The notes under the pieces are model-generated. The model had not been told where the DNA came from. It saw only the letters and a list, made by a program, of their open reading frames with translations, and did not search any database. A stretch of 64,000 nucleotides of DNA from NIOZ-UU13 sp035528395. Its GTDB lineage: Bacteria; Planctomycetota; Phycisphaerae; Sedimentisphaerales; Anaerobacaceae. How positions within the stretch are numbered: position 1 is the stretch's first letter; each line of letters opens with the position of its first letter. This document shows positions 27,580 through 35,547 of this stretch, one piece after another. The translations under genes were made by a program, and so were the position numbers. The DNA is taken from assembly GCA_035528395.1 (NCBI GenBank), contig DATKYR010000264.1, positions 29,258 to 93,257 on the forward strand, written 5' to 3'.

Positions 27580-29445
27580 CTATTGGTTCCTTTCCGGGCC
27601 CCGAGGTCTCTGGCTTTCACCCTGCCTCTGGCCCGCTCCTTGCCCCGTGCCCGTGCCCTGAAAACGCTGCCGTATCTTTTCTCGCTCCTCCGGCGACATG
27701 TTTTCCATCTGTTCTGATGAGGGTATCTGAGAGCTTTCTCCGCTCGTTTGTTCCCGTCCGAATTCACCTCTTCCGGGTCCCATCGGCCGCTCTTGTTCTT
27801 GCTGTGGTGGACCTCCAATATTATCCGAAGGCATGCCGAATCCGGTTCCATTGGTCTCTTTAAGTTTTTCATTTATCCTTTGCTTCAAGGTATCTGAGGT
27901 ATCTGTGGAACTAAGTGACTCAGAGACCTTCACCTGTGAACCAGACTCAAGGGTTGCGGCTTTAAGCGGAGGGGTAAGTAAGACGACTTCCCTTTCCTCA
28001 AGACCGCTTAGGATTCTGATCATCCTGTTATCGTCCAGGCCGATCTCAACCTTTCGCCCCTCGTAGGACCCGTCCTTGACAACGTAAACCGTAGGCTGTC
28101 CTCCGACGCGCAATACCGCCTGAACCGGCACATACACCACATTCGCATACTGCTCAACGATAATCTCAGCCTTGCAGCTCATTCCCGTACGTAGAGCGCT
28201 GTCGTTGTCTTCCATGAATATGTCCATGGGATAGATTTTAAGGTCCGGATTCATCCACATGCTTCGGGCGTCCGGCAAGGGCGCGATAGAGCCCACGTGG
28301 CCCAGGAACTTCTTGCCCGGCAGCGCATCAACCGTGATGACTGCGGGAAGCCCCACCCGGACTTTTTCAAGGCTCGTCTCATGAATATTCACCTGAGCTT
28401 TCATCAATGTGGCGGTAGGCAGGTTTATCAAGTCCTGCCGCTCGGTGACCTCGACACCGATTTCCATCGGCTCTCGACGGTCGAAGGGGCCATGTCCTCC
28501 GGAACTGGTTGCATAAACCACCATTCCGTCCATTGGGGCATAGATTTTCGTCTTTTCGAGCTGATCCACGATTTTCGTTAACTTCTCTGCCTGACGCCTA
28601 TACTCAAGCTCTTTGGCCTTAAGGTCCGCCTCCACCTGTATAACATCGGCTTTGGCCTTACGCTCCGTCCTCTCGAGCGCCATCTTAGCCTGGTGGACGT
28701 CGCTTTCGAGCTGTGCTATATTTCGATGGTAGGTGAAATTCTCCAACAACTTCTTGCTGTTCTCTGCCAGCACCAGGTTGTTATTACTGCGGGTTACAGC
28801 CAGCTTGTCAGCCTGCCATTCAGTCTGTGAGATGTACTTCTCCTCGTACAGCTTTTGCGACCACGTGAGAGTCTCTTCGGCACGCGTAAGCTCCTCTTGT
28901 CTCAGGGTTATTTCGTTTTCAGCAGCCGTCTTTTCGTTGGGATACAGCCCCTCTTTATATTGCTGCAGATCCTGCTGAGCGAATTCCTGAGTCAACTTGG
29001 ATACTTCGACATCACTCTGAGCCTGATTCTTTACAACGGCGAGGGTCTCCTGAGCATTGATGTAAGCGGCCTCGGCCCTCTGGACCTGAATGTCCTGGTC
29101 AATCATCGAGTCCTTGAGGGTACTGTCGTCCAGTTCGACCAGCAGATCTCCGGCCTTGACCATTGTGCCGTCCGAAACGAGGCTCAAGATAGACGTTCTT
29201 CCCTCGACCTCGTTCCTCAGAGTGATCTGCTCCTGCGGCTGAATGGTGCCGGACTCCAATACGCTGATGGTCAGAGGTCCCCGCTTGGCAACGAAGGTAG
29301 CAAGGCCGCTCGTTGGGTTCTCACCACTCCGGACCACTTTGAGCAACACTATGATCAGGCAGATTAAGACAACTGCTACAATTGCGCCAATTACTTTCGG
29401 AGATTTGAGTCTACTACGATTGTTTTTTGCATTATTTTTTAACAT
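27580..29445 (-). CDS. MacA/HlyD-type periplasmic adaptor
   Basis: 621 residues. An N-terminal anchor (IGAIVAVVLICLIIVLLKVV, about 19-38) is followed by a split biotinyl-lipoyl domain, a long coiled coil (about 130-300, with many Glu, Gln and Lys) and beta-barrel segments (LRTGMSCKAEIIVEQYANVVYVPVQAV). The last about 110 residues are disordered and rich in Gly, Gln, Glu and Arg, unlike classic MacA. It should link the MacB-like pump to the outer-membrane channel gene upstream, whose end overlaps its start by 14 bases. Confidence 0.88.
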   Translation of the reverse strand: MLKNNAKNNRSRLKSPKVIGAIVAVVLICLIIVLLKVVRSGENPTSGLATFVAKRGPLTISVLESGTIQPQEQITLRNEVEGRTSILSLVSDGTMVKAGDLLVELDDSTLKDSMIDQDIQVQRAEAAYINAQETLAVVKNQAQSDVEVSKLTQEFAQQDLQQYKEGLYPNEKTAAENEITLRQEELTRAEETLTWSQKLYEEKYISQTEWQADKLAVTRSNNNLVLAENSKKLLENFTYHRNIAQLESDVHQAKMALERTERKAKADVIQVEADLKAKELEYRRQAEKLTKIVDQLEKTKIYAPMDGMVVYATSSGGHGPFDRREPMEIGVEVTERQDLINLPTATLMKAQVNIHETSLEKVRVGLPAVITVDALPGKKFLGHVGSIAPLPDARSMWMNPDLKIYPMDIFMEDNDSALRTGMSCKAEIIVEQYANVVYVPVQAVLRVGGQPTVYVVKDGSYEGRKVEIGLDDNRMIRILSGLEEREVVLLTPPLKAATLESGSQVKVSESLSSTDTSDTLKQRINEKLKETNGTGFGMPSDNIGGPPQQEQERPMGPGRGEFGREQTSGESSQIPSSEQMENMSPEEREKIRQRFQGTGTGQGAGQRQGESQRPRGPERNQ

Positions 29446-31354
29446 TATCGGTCACCTCCGGCGAGAATTCTCGCCACATTCCGTTTTCATCTACTTGGAG
29501 TAATCCCATATCCTGCTGGAGCTCCAGCTCAGTAGTTCGATAAGTTATTACCGCTTGAGTCAGTGAGTTCTGTGCCACAAGCAGCGCATCCTGTGCCTCA
29601 CGCAAGTCACGCATGTTTGCCATTCCTGCCTCGAGAAACATAGTGCTGCTCTTGACCTGCTTTTGTGCGACAAATACCGAACGAGCCTGAATCTTGAGGC
29701 TTTCGCGGGACTCGATCAAGCTACGCAGCTCACTGCGAATAAAAAGCTTTACCTGGTCTTCCAGGGTTTGTACATTCCTTGTAGCTCGCTCCAAATCAAT
29801 AAAACTCTTTCTATAGGCGTTGCGTTCAGCGGTTCTTTCCAGAGGCAAATCAAGGGTAAGCAACGTCGAATAACGGGCCTTGTCAAAACTAAGCTGTGCA
29901 TCATCCGCAGTCGCTGACACAATGCTTCTACCCTCACCCAGATTAGCAGAACCCAGCAACGTAAGGCCTGCTCCGAGAGCATCGGCCCAGACTACGACCT
30001 GCCTCTGAGCATCATAAACTTCACCAATCGCCACCCGCAAATCAAGTCGGTTCTCAAGAGCCAATTGTATTGCCAAGGATTCGTCAATCTCGAGGGGACC
30101 GGCATCTTCATCGCTGGGGGGCACAAGCTCAACGGGTGCATCAGCTGGTGGAGTCTCTCTGACCACGCCAGTATCCTCTTCTTGCAGGATTTTCTTGACC
30201 AGCTCCTCTGCAGGGCGGCGGAGCAGCTCCAGATCGCTTCTGTCCAGCTCAATTTGGGCATCCGGAGGCAGCCCAAGTGACGTTTTAAACGCGTCGAGAC
30301 GATTCCGGTATTGTTCCTGCGCGGATATCCAACCATTGCGCGCCCCCAATTCGCTTTGTACCGCCTGGTCTACCTCTATCTCACTCCGCCTGCCTGCATC
30401 GGCCAACCGACGAATCCACCGGGCTGATTCAATACGACTACGATAGCTCCGCTCCGCGTTTTCCACTTGATCAGTCTGCCGCAAAACGACGAGGTACTCC
30501 CGGGCCACATTAACCGCGAAGGTCCGTTTGAAACGCTCGAAATTGTAAATTGCGTACACTACATTTCGTTCCGCCTGTGTTAAGGGCTCAGTAATGATGT
30601 GTCTTCCGGAGCCCCTAAGCAGCGGAATAGAAACCGTCGCATCCCCCCTCAGACCCAGAGATGATGCGCCTCCCTGCGTAAGTAGATTCGCCAGGTCAAT
30701 CGCCAGCGTTGTGCTTAAATCCACGCCGCTCTTTAGTGCTCGGCTCACCCCCACCGTCGCACTGTTCTCGGTACCGCTCACCGTACTGTTACCGGTGCTG
30801 TCTGTATTGAGCAAGCTCTCGACCTGCCCAACGAAGGTATTGCGAAAGGCATGACGCTCCAAATCGAGGTCCAATGCCGCCCGGAAAACGTCTTCTTTGC
30901 TGGACTGATACTCCGGACTATTCCGCGCCCCGATCTGTAATGCTTCGACCAAAGATATCTTCAGCGGAGTATTTGAGTCGATAGGGATATTGGCGTCCGG
31001 AGAGGAACGGGTCTGAGGATACTCATCTTCCGGCCAGTGCTCGATGGGATCGAGCTTATCTGTACCCAGTGAAACCTTACCGGAATAGAGCAATTGCTGT
31101 TCAGTCAGGAGGCGACGCCGCAGAATATCGCTCGGCCGTTCAATCGTAAATTCCTCCACGTTTCCTATCGCCTCACGCTGCTTCTGCTCGATTATATGAT
31201 ACGCTTTATTGTCTGCTTCTTGCCGATACTCTGCAGGTGATTTGCAACCGGCCTGACCCAACAGTACAATGCACACCAGTACGAGTGCCGCCGACACAGC
31301 CGACCTTGAGCCGACAGAACACATAAACAATCTGCCATTTCTTCTAACAGCCAT
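29432..31354 (-). CDS. TolC-like outer-membrane efflux lipoprotein
   Basis: About 640 residues. A signal with the lipobox LGQAGC (lipidated Cys) suggests an outer-membrane lipoprotein like OprM. Two OEP-type repeats form the alpha-barrel: the first around SLVEALQIGARNSPEYQSSKEDV, the second around IDESLAIQLALENRLDLRVAIGEVYDAQRQVVVWA. I take the ATG at MAVRRNGRLF, although GTG codons up to 27 bases earlier are possible. It is the first gene of the efflux operon. The substrate is unknown; it could be a lipid, peptide or drug. Confidence 0.87.
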   Translation of the reverse strand: MAVRRNGRLFMCSVGSRSAVSAALVLVCIVLLGQAGCKSPAEYRQEADNKAYHIIEQKQREAIGNVEEFTIERPSDILRRRLLTEQQLLYSGKVSLGTDKLDPIEHWPEDEYPQTRSSPDANIPIDSNTPLKISLVEALQIGARNSPEYQSSKEDVFRAALDLDLERHAFRNTFVGQVESLLNTDSTGNSTVSGTENSATVGVSRALKSGVDLSTTLAIDLANLLTQGGASSLGLRGDATVSIPLLRGSGRHIITEPLTQAERNVVYAIYNFERFKRTFAVNVAREYLVVLRQTDQVENAERSYRSRIESARWIRRLADAGRRSEIEVDQAVQSELGARNGWISAQEQYRNRLDAFKTSLGLPPDAQIELDRSDLELLRRPAEELVKKILQEEDTGVVRETPPADAPVELVPPSDEDAGPLEIDESLAIQLALENRLDLRVAIGEVYDAQRQVVVWADALGAGLTLLGSANLGEGRSIVSATADDAQLSFDKARYSTLLTLDLPLERTAERNAYRKSFIDLERATRNVQTLEDQVKLFIRSELRSLIESRESLKIQARSVFVAQKQVKSSTMFLEAGMANMRDLREAQDALLVAQNSLTQAVITYRTTELELQQDMGLLQVDENGMWREFSPEVTDNVKK

Positions 31355-31608
31355 ATTTCTTTGTTCAATCTGCACAAACACCTCTATAAACGCTGATTTT
31401 TCATATTTGCCAAAACTACCACTGTACTATTTTACGGGCAAAAGGTCAATCCCTATTTGCCCCTATTTTCACTTCGATAAACTGAGTCTGTAATAATATA
31501 GACGGATTCAGAAGGGTCTTTTATTGCAGCTATTAACCGGGATTTCCCATATAAACTTCACTGAAACACTTTTGCAGGCTTCAAGTCTCATAATAACGTA
31601 ATTTCATC

Positions 31609-31842
31609 TCAATTTAAACAATATTCAGGCAGGTTCAACATGCCATGCCGCAAAAAAACACCAAAAAAGCCAGGCACTTGCGTCAAGGACCCGTTTTTTC
31701 CTGCTATTTTGGCACACCGCCACCGTTGCCCTCCATTCAGGAACCCGTTCTTCAGCAATGCCAGTCGCCTCAGAAAATTGCCGAGGCTGTAAGCCAGGGC
31801 AAATAGTGTCAAACTCGATGACTCTGGATTTCCGTGGGGCAA
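31609..31842 (-). pseudogene. Degenerate IS1380-like transposase fragment
   Basis: A short frame contains LTLFALAYSLGNFLRRLAL, which matches the conserved C-terminal segment of IS1380-family transposases. Upstream the reading frame breaks repeatedly, and no DDE core or terminal repeats remain. An insertion-sequence scar. Confidence 0.55.
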
Positions 31843-31980
31843 ACTCGGGCTCTGTCTCTAACCATCCTCCAAGTTCAACTTTGCATCCATGAAGCCTGGA
31901 GGATAGCATAAATCTATGATTTGGCAAGGCTTAATTCGGAAGACTGCCGGCTCGGATGAATAAATCTACCCTACGCGTTA

Positions 31981-32253
31981 TATATTGCTCCTGGCAGTCC
32001 CTGGGAAAATGGTTATATTGAGTCCTTCAGCAGCAGGTTTAGAGATGAATTGCTCAATAGAGAGATGTTTCTGAGTATTGAAGAGTTGAGATATGTTGCA
32101 GATCGATGGCGAACGGATTATAATCACTATCGTCCGCACAGCAGCCTGGACTATATGGCTCCAGCAGCTTTTGCGATGATGTCTCTTGAGCAAGGCTCCG
32201 CTACGCTTCGCCTTACTCAAGATAGAGAGAATAGTTGTGAAGTACTCTCATAA
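31981..32253 (+). pseudogene. Truncated IS3-family transposase (OrfB C-terminus)
   Basis: The plus-strand frame begins inside the integrase core with YIAPGSPWENGYIESFSSRF, RDELLNREMF and later DYNHYRPHSSLDY, the diagnostic end of IS3/IS2-type OrfB. The upstream part with the first two acidic residues is gone, and a stop lies at about 31957. It ends after a divergent tail that overlaps a CTTCGCCTTACTC repeat. Confidence 0.8.
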
Positions 32254-32328
32254 GAGATGGACCAAAAAACGGGGGCAGCTCACTAAGACAGACTGCAGCC
32301 AGACTTTACGAAAAGGGATTTTGATGCC

Positions 32329-35232
32329 ATGAGAATGAAGAATAAATTTCAGAAGATCCGGCCTCTGACTACGCTTGGACTTTGTCTCCTTGTTGCGGGC
32401 GTTTGCGTAGAAACCTCAATGTTAATAGGTGCAGAAGCGTCCTCTCAATCCGGTCGAATAGTACTGAACTTCAATCGTCACTGGAAGTTTGCCAAGGGTG
32501 ATATGAATGGGGCCGAGAGGCCGGATTTCGATGACTCGTCGTGGAAGGCGGTTCGTTTGCCGCACGATTGGGCTATAACCGGGCCATTCAATCCCACGGA
32601 GAACGGCTATGCCGGAAAACTACCCTGGAAAAGAGTGGGCTGGTATAGAAAGACATTCACGCTCAACGGTATAGATAGCGGCCAGCGAGTTTACTTTGAT
32701 TTCGATGGAGTGATGGCCTTCCCCAAGGTCTATATCAACGGTGAATTGGCGGGGCAGTGGGACTACGGCTACATGTCGTTCCGCGTCGACGCCACAGCCC
32801 ACGTGAAGATAGGCAAAAACGTCATTGCGGTTCGTTCCGATACGACCCGTCATGGAACTCGATGGTATCCAGGTGCAGGTATTTATCGTAAGGTAATGAT
32901 GACGATCTGCAGGCCGGCGCACGTTGCCCACTGGGGCACTTACGTCACGACACCGGAAGTACAAGATAACTCGACAACAGTTCGCGTGCATTCGACTATC
33001 GAGAACTACCTTGACACCCAAACAGATGTCAACGTGGAGATCGTGCTGCTTGACCCTGCCGGTCAAATGGTGGCCTCGAGCAAGAGAAAGCGAGTCGATA
33101 TCGTTCCAGCCGGAGGCTCGTGTGAGATTGAGCGATCCTTTACAGTGGCAAATCCGCAGCGATGGGACATCACATCTCCTATACTATATGCCGCTAAGAT
33201 AATCGTTCGCATGGGCGATAGAGTTGTGGACACAGACACCGTCCAATTTGGCATCCGGACCTTTCATTTCACGGCCGATGACGGGTTCCATCTCAACGGC
33301 CGACGAGTGCAGCTCCGCGGTGTGAATCTGCACCATGACCACGGCCCCCTCGGCGCAGCTTTTTATCCGCGCGCGATGGAGCGGCAGTTGGAAATAATGC
33401 GGGACATGGGTGTCAACGCCATCCGCACCAGTCACAATCCTCCGGCGCCGGAGTTGCTTGACTTGTGTGACCGGATGGGCTTCGTTGTATGGGATGAGGT
33501 TTTTGACAAATGGGATGACAAGGCCGATCGCATTGATGGAGAGCCCCCGCTGGAGCAGCACGGTGAGAGGCAGATTCGCAACTTAGTGATGCGCGACCGA
33601 AATCACCCCTGTGTCGTCATCTGGTCCATCGGCAACGAGATTGGTAACCAGCCTTATGATAGAGAAGGCAAATCGCCCGAGCGGGTGAAGTACATGGGTG
33701 ATTTCGTACGAAAATACGATCCGACGCGCCCCGTGGGAATCTCCTGTCATATCCCCGGCACGGCTGACCAGCCCATCCTTGATTCGATGGATCTTACTGG
33801 CTGGAATTACGCCCGAAGGTACGGCCGGTACAGGCAGCGCTATCCCGACAAACCCATTATTTACAGCGAATCGGCTTCGACGCTGAGCACACGTGGTTTC
33901 TACGAACTGTCGCTTCCGAATGAAAAAACGCAGTTTTCCAAACAGTTCCAAGTAAGCTCCTATGATCTGAATTCCGCGGCATGGTCTGACATACCAGATG
34001 TGGAGTTCCAGCTGATGGAGGACGACAGCTTTGTCGCCGGGGAATTTGTCTGGACGGGATTTGACTACCTGGGTGAGCCGACGCCGTTTGCACAGGAAGC
34101 GCGGAGTTCGTACTTCGGCATTGTCGATTTGTGCGGCATCCCCAAAGATCGGTTCTACCTGTACCGCAGTTACTGGCGGCCCGACACCACGACCGTGCAT
34201 ATCCTGCCCCACTGGAATTGGCCCGACCACATCGGCAAGAAAGTTCCAGTGTTTGTCTACACCAACGGCGATTCGGCAGAACTACTGCTGAATGGCAAAT
34301 CGCTCGGCCGGCGGACAAAGGGCCGATTGCCTGAAAAGCCGGCCAACTTCGCTCTCGCTAAAGCTGCGGCCGCCAGTTCGGCTGAGACGGACAAAGGCAA
34401 TGTCGCTGCCAACGCCAATGACGCCGACAACTCCACGAGCTGGTGCGCCGCCTCCGCGGGCTCCGGTCAATGGTGGCAGGTTGATCTCGGGGAGGTCATG
34501 CCTGTTGGCTATTTGGCGATCGAGTTCGAAGAAGAGGCAAAGAATTACGGGTATGAGATCAAGGCCTCAACCGATGCGTCAGATTGGACGACTCTTGTGA
34601 CCAAAAATACAAGCAGAACTCCAAGGTGGGGTGGGCCAAGACATGTGTTTCATAGCGTGGACGCGCAGGCAAGATTCTTACGCGTTGAGTTCACCGCCAC
34701 GCGAGAAGGCACATTGGCCGGCATTCGCGAGTTCGGTGCCTACCCGGAGAAAGTGGAATCGACGTACTACGATGTGACCTACAAGTACAGGCTGCGCTGG
34801 AACGACGTGATCTATGAGCCAGGCGAACTCAAGGCAATTGCCTATAAGAATGATAACATGATTGGTCAGGCAATCATGCGCACAGCGGGTGAACCTGCAG
34901 GTCTTCGCTTGACCCCCGATCGAAAGGAACTCTCTGCAACTGGAGAAGACCTTTGCTATATCCTGGTTGAAGCTCAGGACAAGAAAGGCACGTTCTGCCC
35001 TTTGGCAGATAATCTTGTTCACTTCAGGATTGATGGCCCGGCAGAGATTGTCGCTGTCGGCAATGGCAATCCCCTTTCATTGGAACCTTTCCAGGCAGAC
35101 TATCGGAAGCTGTTCTATGGCAAGGCCATATTGATTGTGCGAACGAGAGAGGGGCAGGGTGGCCAAATAGAAGTGAGTGCCGAGGGTGTTGGCCTGCGCG
35201 CAACGGACATTATTCTCCAGTCTTCCAAATAG
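32329..35232 (+). CDS. Exported GH2 beta-galactosidase-type enzyme with an F5/8C-like domain
   Basis: 967 residues. Signal peptide, then the GH2 sugar-binding domain (WKFAKGDMNGAERPDFDDSSW, PHDWAITGPF), immunoglobulin-like domain and TIM barrel. Acid/base Glu437 lies in WSIGNEI and nucleophile Glu514 in IIYSESAST. DUF4982-like strands follow (FVWTGFDYLGEPTPF). An F5/8 type C-like domain (about 680-805; NSTSWCAAS, WWQVDLGE, RFLRVEFTA) is inserted before the last GH2 domain. It should cleave beta-galactosides or related bonds outside the cytoplasm, with the added domain binding glycans. It stands alone on the plus strand just after the IS scars. Confidence 0.92.
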   Translation: MRMKNKFQKIRPLTTLGLCLLVAGVCVETSMLIGAEASSQSGRIVLNFNRHWKFAKGDMNGAERPDFDDSSWKAVRLPHDWAITGPFNPTENGYAGKLPWKRVGWYRKTFTLNGIDSGQRVYFDFDGVMAFPKVYINGELAGQWDYGYMSFRVDATAHVKIGKNVIAVRSDTTRHGTRWYPGAGIYRKVMMTICRPAHVAHWGTYVTTPEVQDNSTTVRVHSTIENYLDTQTDVNVEIVLLDPAGQMVASSKRKRVDIVPAGGSCEIERSFTVANPQRWDITSPILYAAKIIVRMGDRVVDTDTVQFGIRTFHFTADDGFHLNGRRVQLRGVNLHHDHGPLGAAFYPRAMERQLEIMRDMGVNAIRTSHNPPAPELLDLCDRMGFVVWDEVFDKWDDKADRIDGEPPLEQHGERQIRNLVMRDRNHPCVVIWSIGNEIGNQPYDREGKSPERVKYMGDFVRKYDPTRPVGISCHIPGTADQPILDSMDLTGWNYARRYGRYRQRYPDKPIIYSESASTLSTRGFYELSLPNEKTQFSKQFQVSSYDLNSAAWSDIPDVEFQLMEDDSFVAGEFVWTGFDYLGEPTPFAQEARSSYFGIVDLCGIPKDRFYLYRSYWRPDTTTVHILPHWNWPDHIGKKVPVFVYTNGDSAELLLNGKSLGRRTKGRLPEKPANFALAKAAAASSAETDKGNVAANANDADNSTSWCAASAGSGQWWQVDLGEVMPVGYLAIEFEEEAKNYGYEIKASTDASDWTTLVTKNTSRTPRWGGPRHVFHSVDAQARFLRVEFTATREGTLAGIREFGAYPEKVESTYYDVTYKYRLRWNDVIYEPGELKAIAYKNDNMIGQAIMRTAGEPAGLRLTPDRKELSATGEDLCYILVEAQDKKGTFCPLADNLVHFRIDGPAEIVAVGNGNPLSLEPFQADYRKLFYGKAILIVRTREGQGGQIEVSAEGVGLRATDIILQSSK

Positions 35233-35389
35233 GCCTGCTTGACCGTTTCCGGGTATAGCGGCGCCACTCTGGAATCACCTTTTTAGCACGGGCCGGACTC
35301 CTTTGTCACTAGCGCACTCTCCATTTTGACACCATTTTGCATGCCGATTACCACCGTCGGGCCTGTGGAGGACTTTTGTCTCTATGTAA

Positions 35390-35409
35390 GTGTGCCCTGC
35401 AGGGCACAC
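35390..35409. other. Perfect 20-bp palindrome
   Basis: GTGTGCCCTGCAGGGCACAC, just beside the terminator hairpin. It could be a second stem or a protein-binding site. Confidence 0.5.
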
Positions 35410-35417
35410 AAAACAAC

Positions 35418-35447
35418 CGGGGCCTATGCAACAAAGCATAGGCCCCG
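35418..35447 (-). terminator. Intrinsic terminator
   Basis: A perfect 12-bp stem (CGGGGCCTATGC with GCATAGGCCCCG) and a 6-base loop. On the minus strand it is followed by GGTTGTTTTGTG. It lies about 100 bases beyond the stop of the 894-aa modular protein and ends the non-coding gap 35233-35547, which holds nothing else I can support. Confidence 0.7.
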
Positions 35448-35547
35448 AATCGATGCAACATCTTCGGTCCGAATGTTCAGACCTGACAAATGTGTAGTTA
35501 GTTTACGGCCAGAGCTGCTCTTCAAGCCACTGACCCACCAACGTCGT

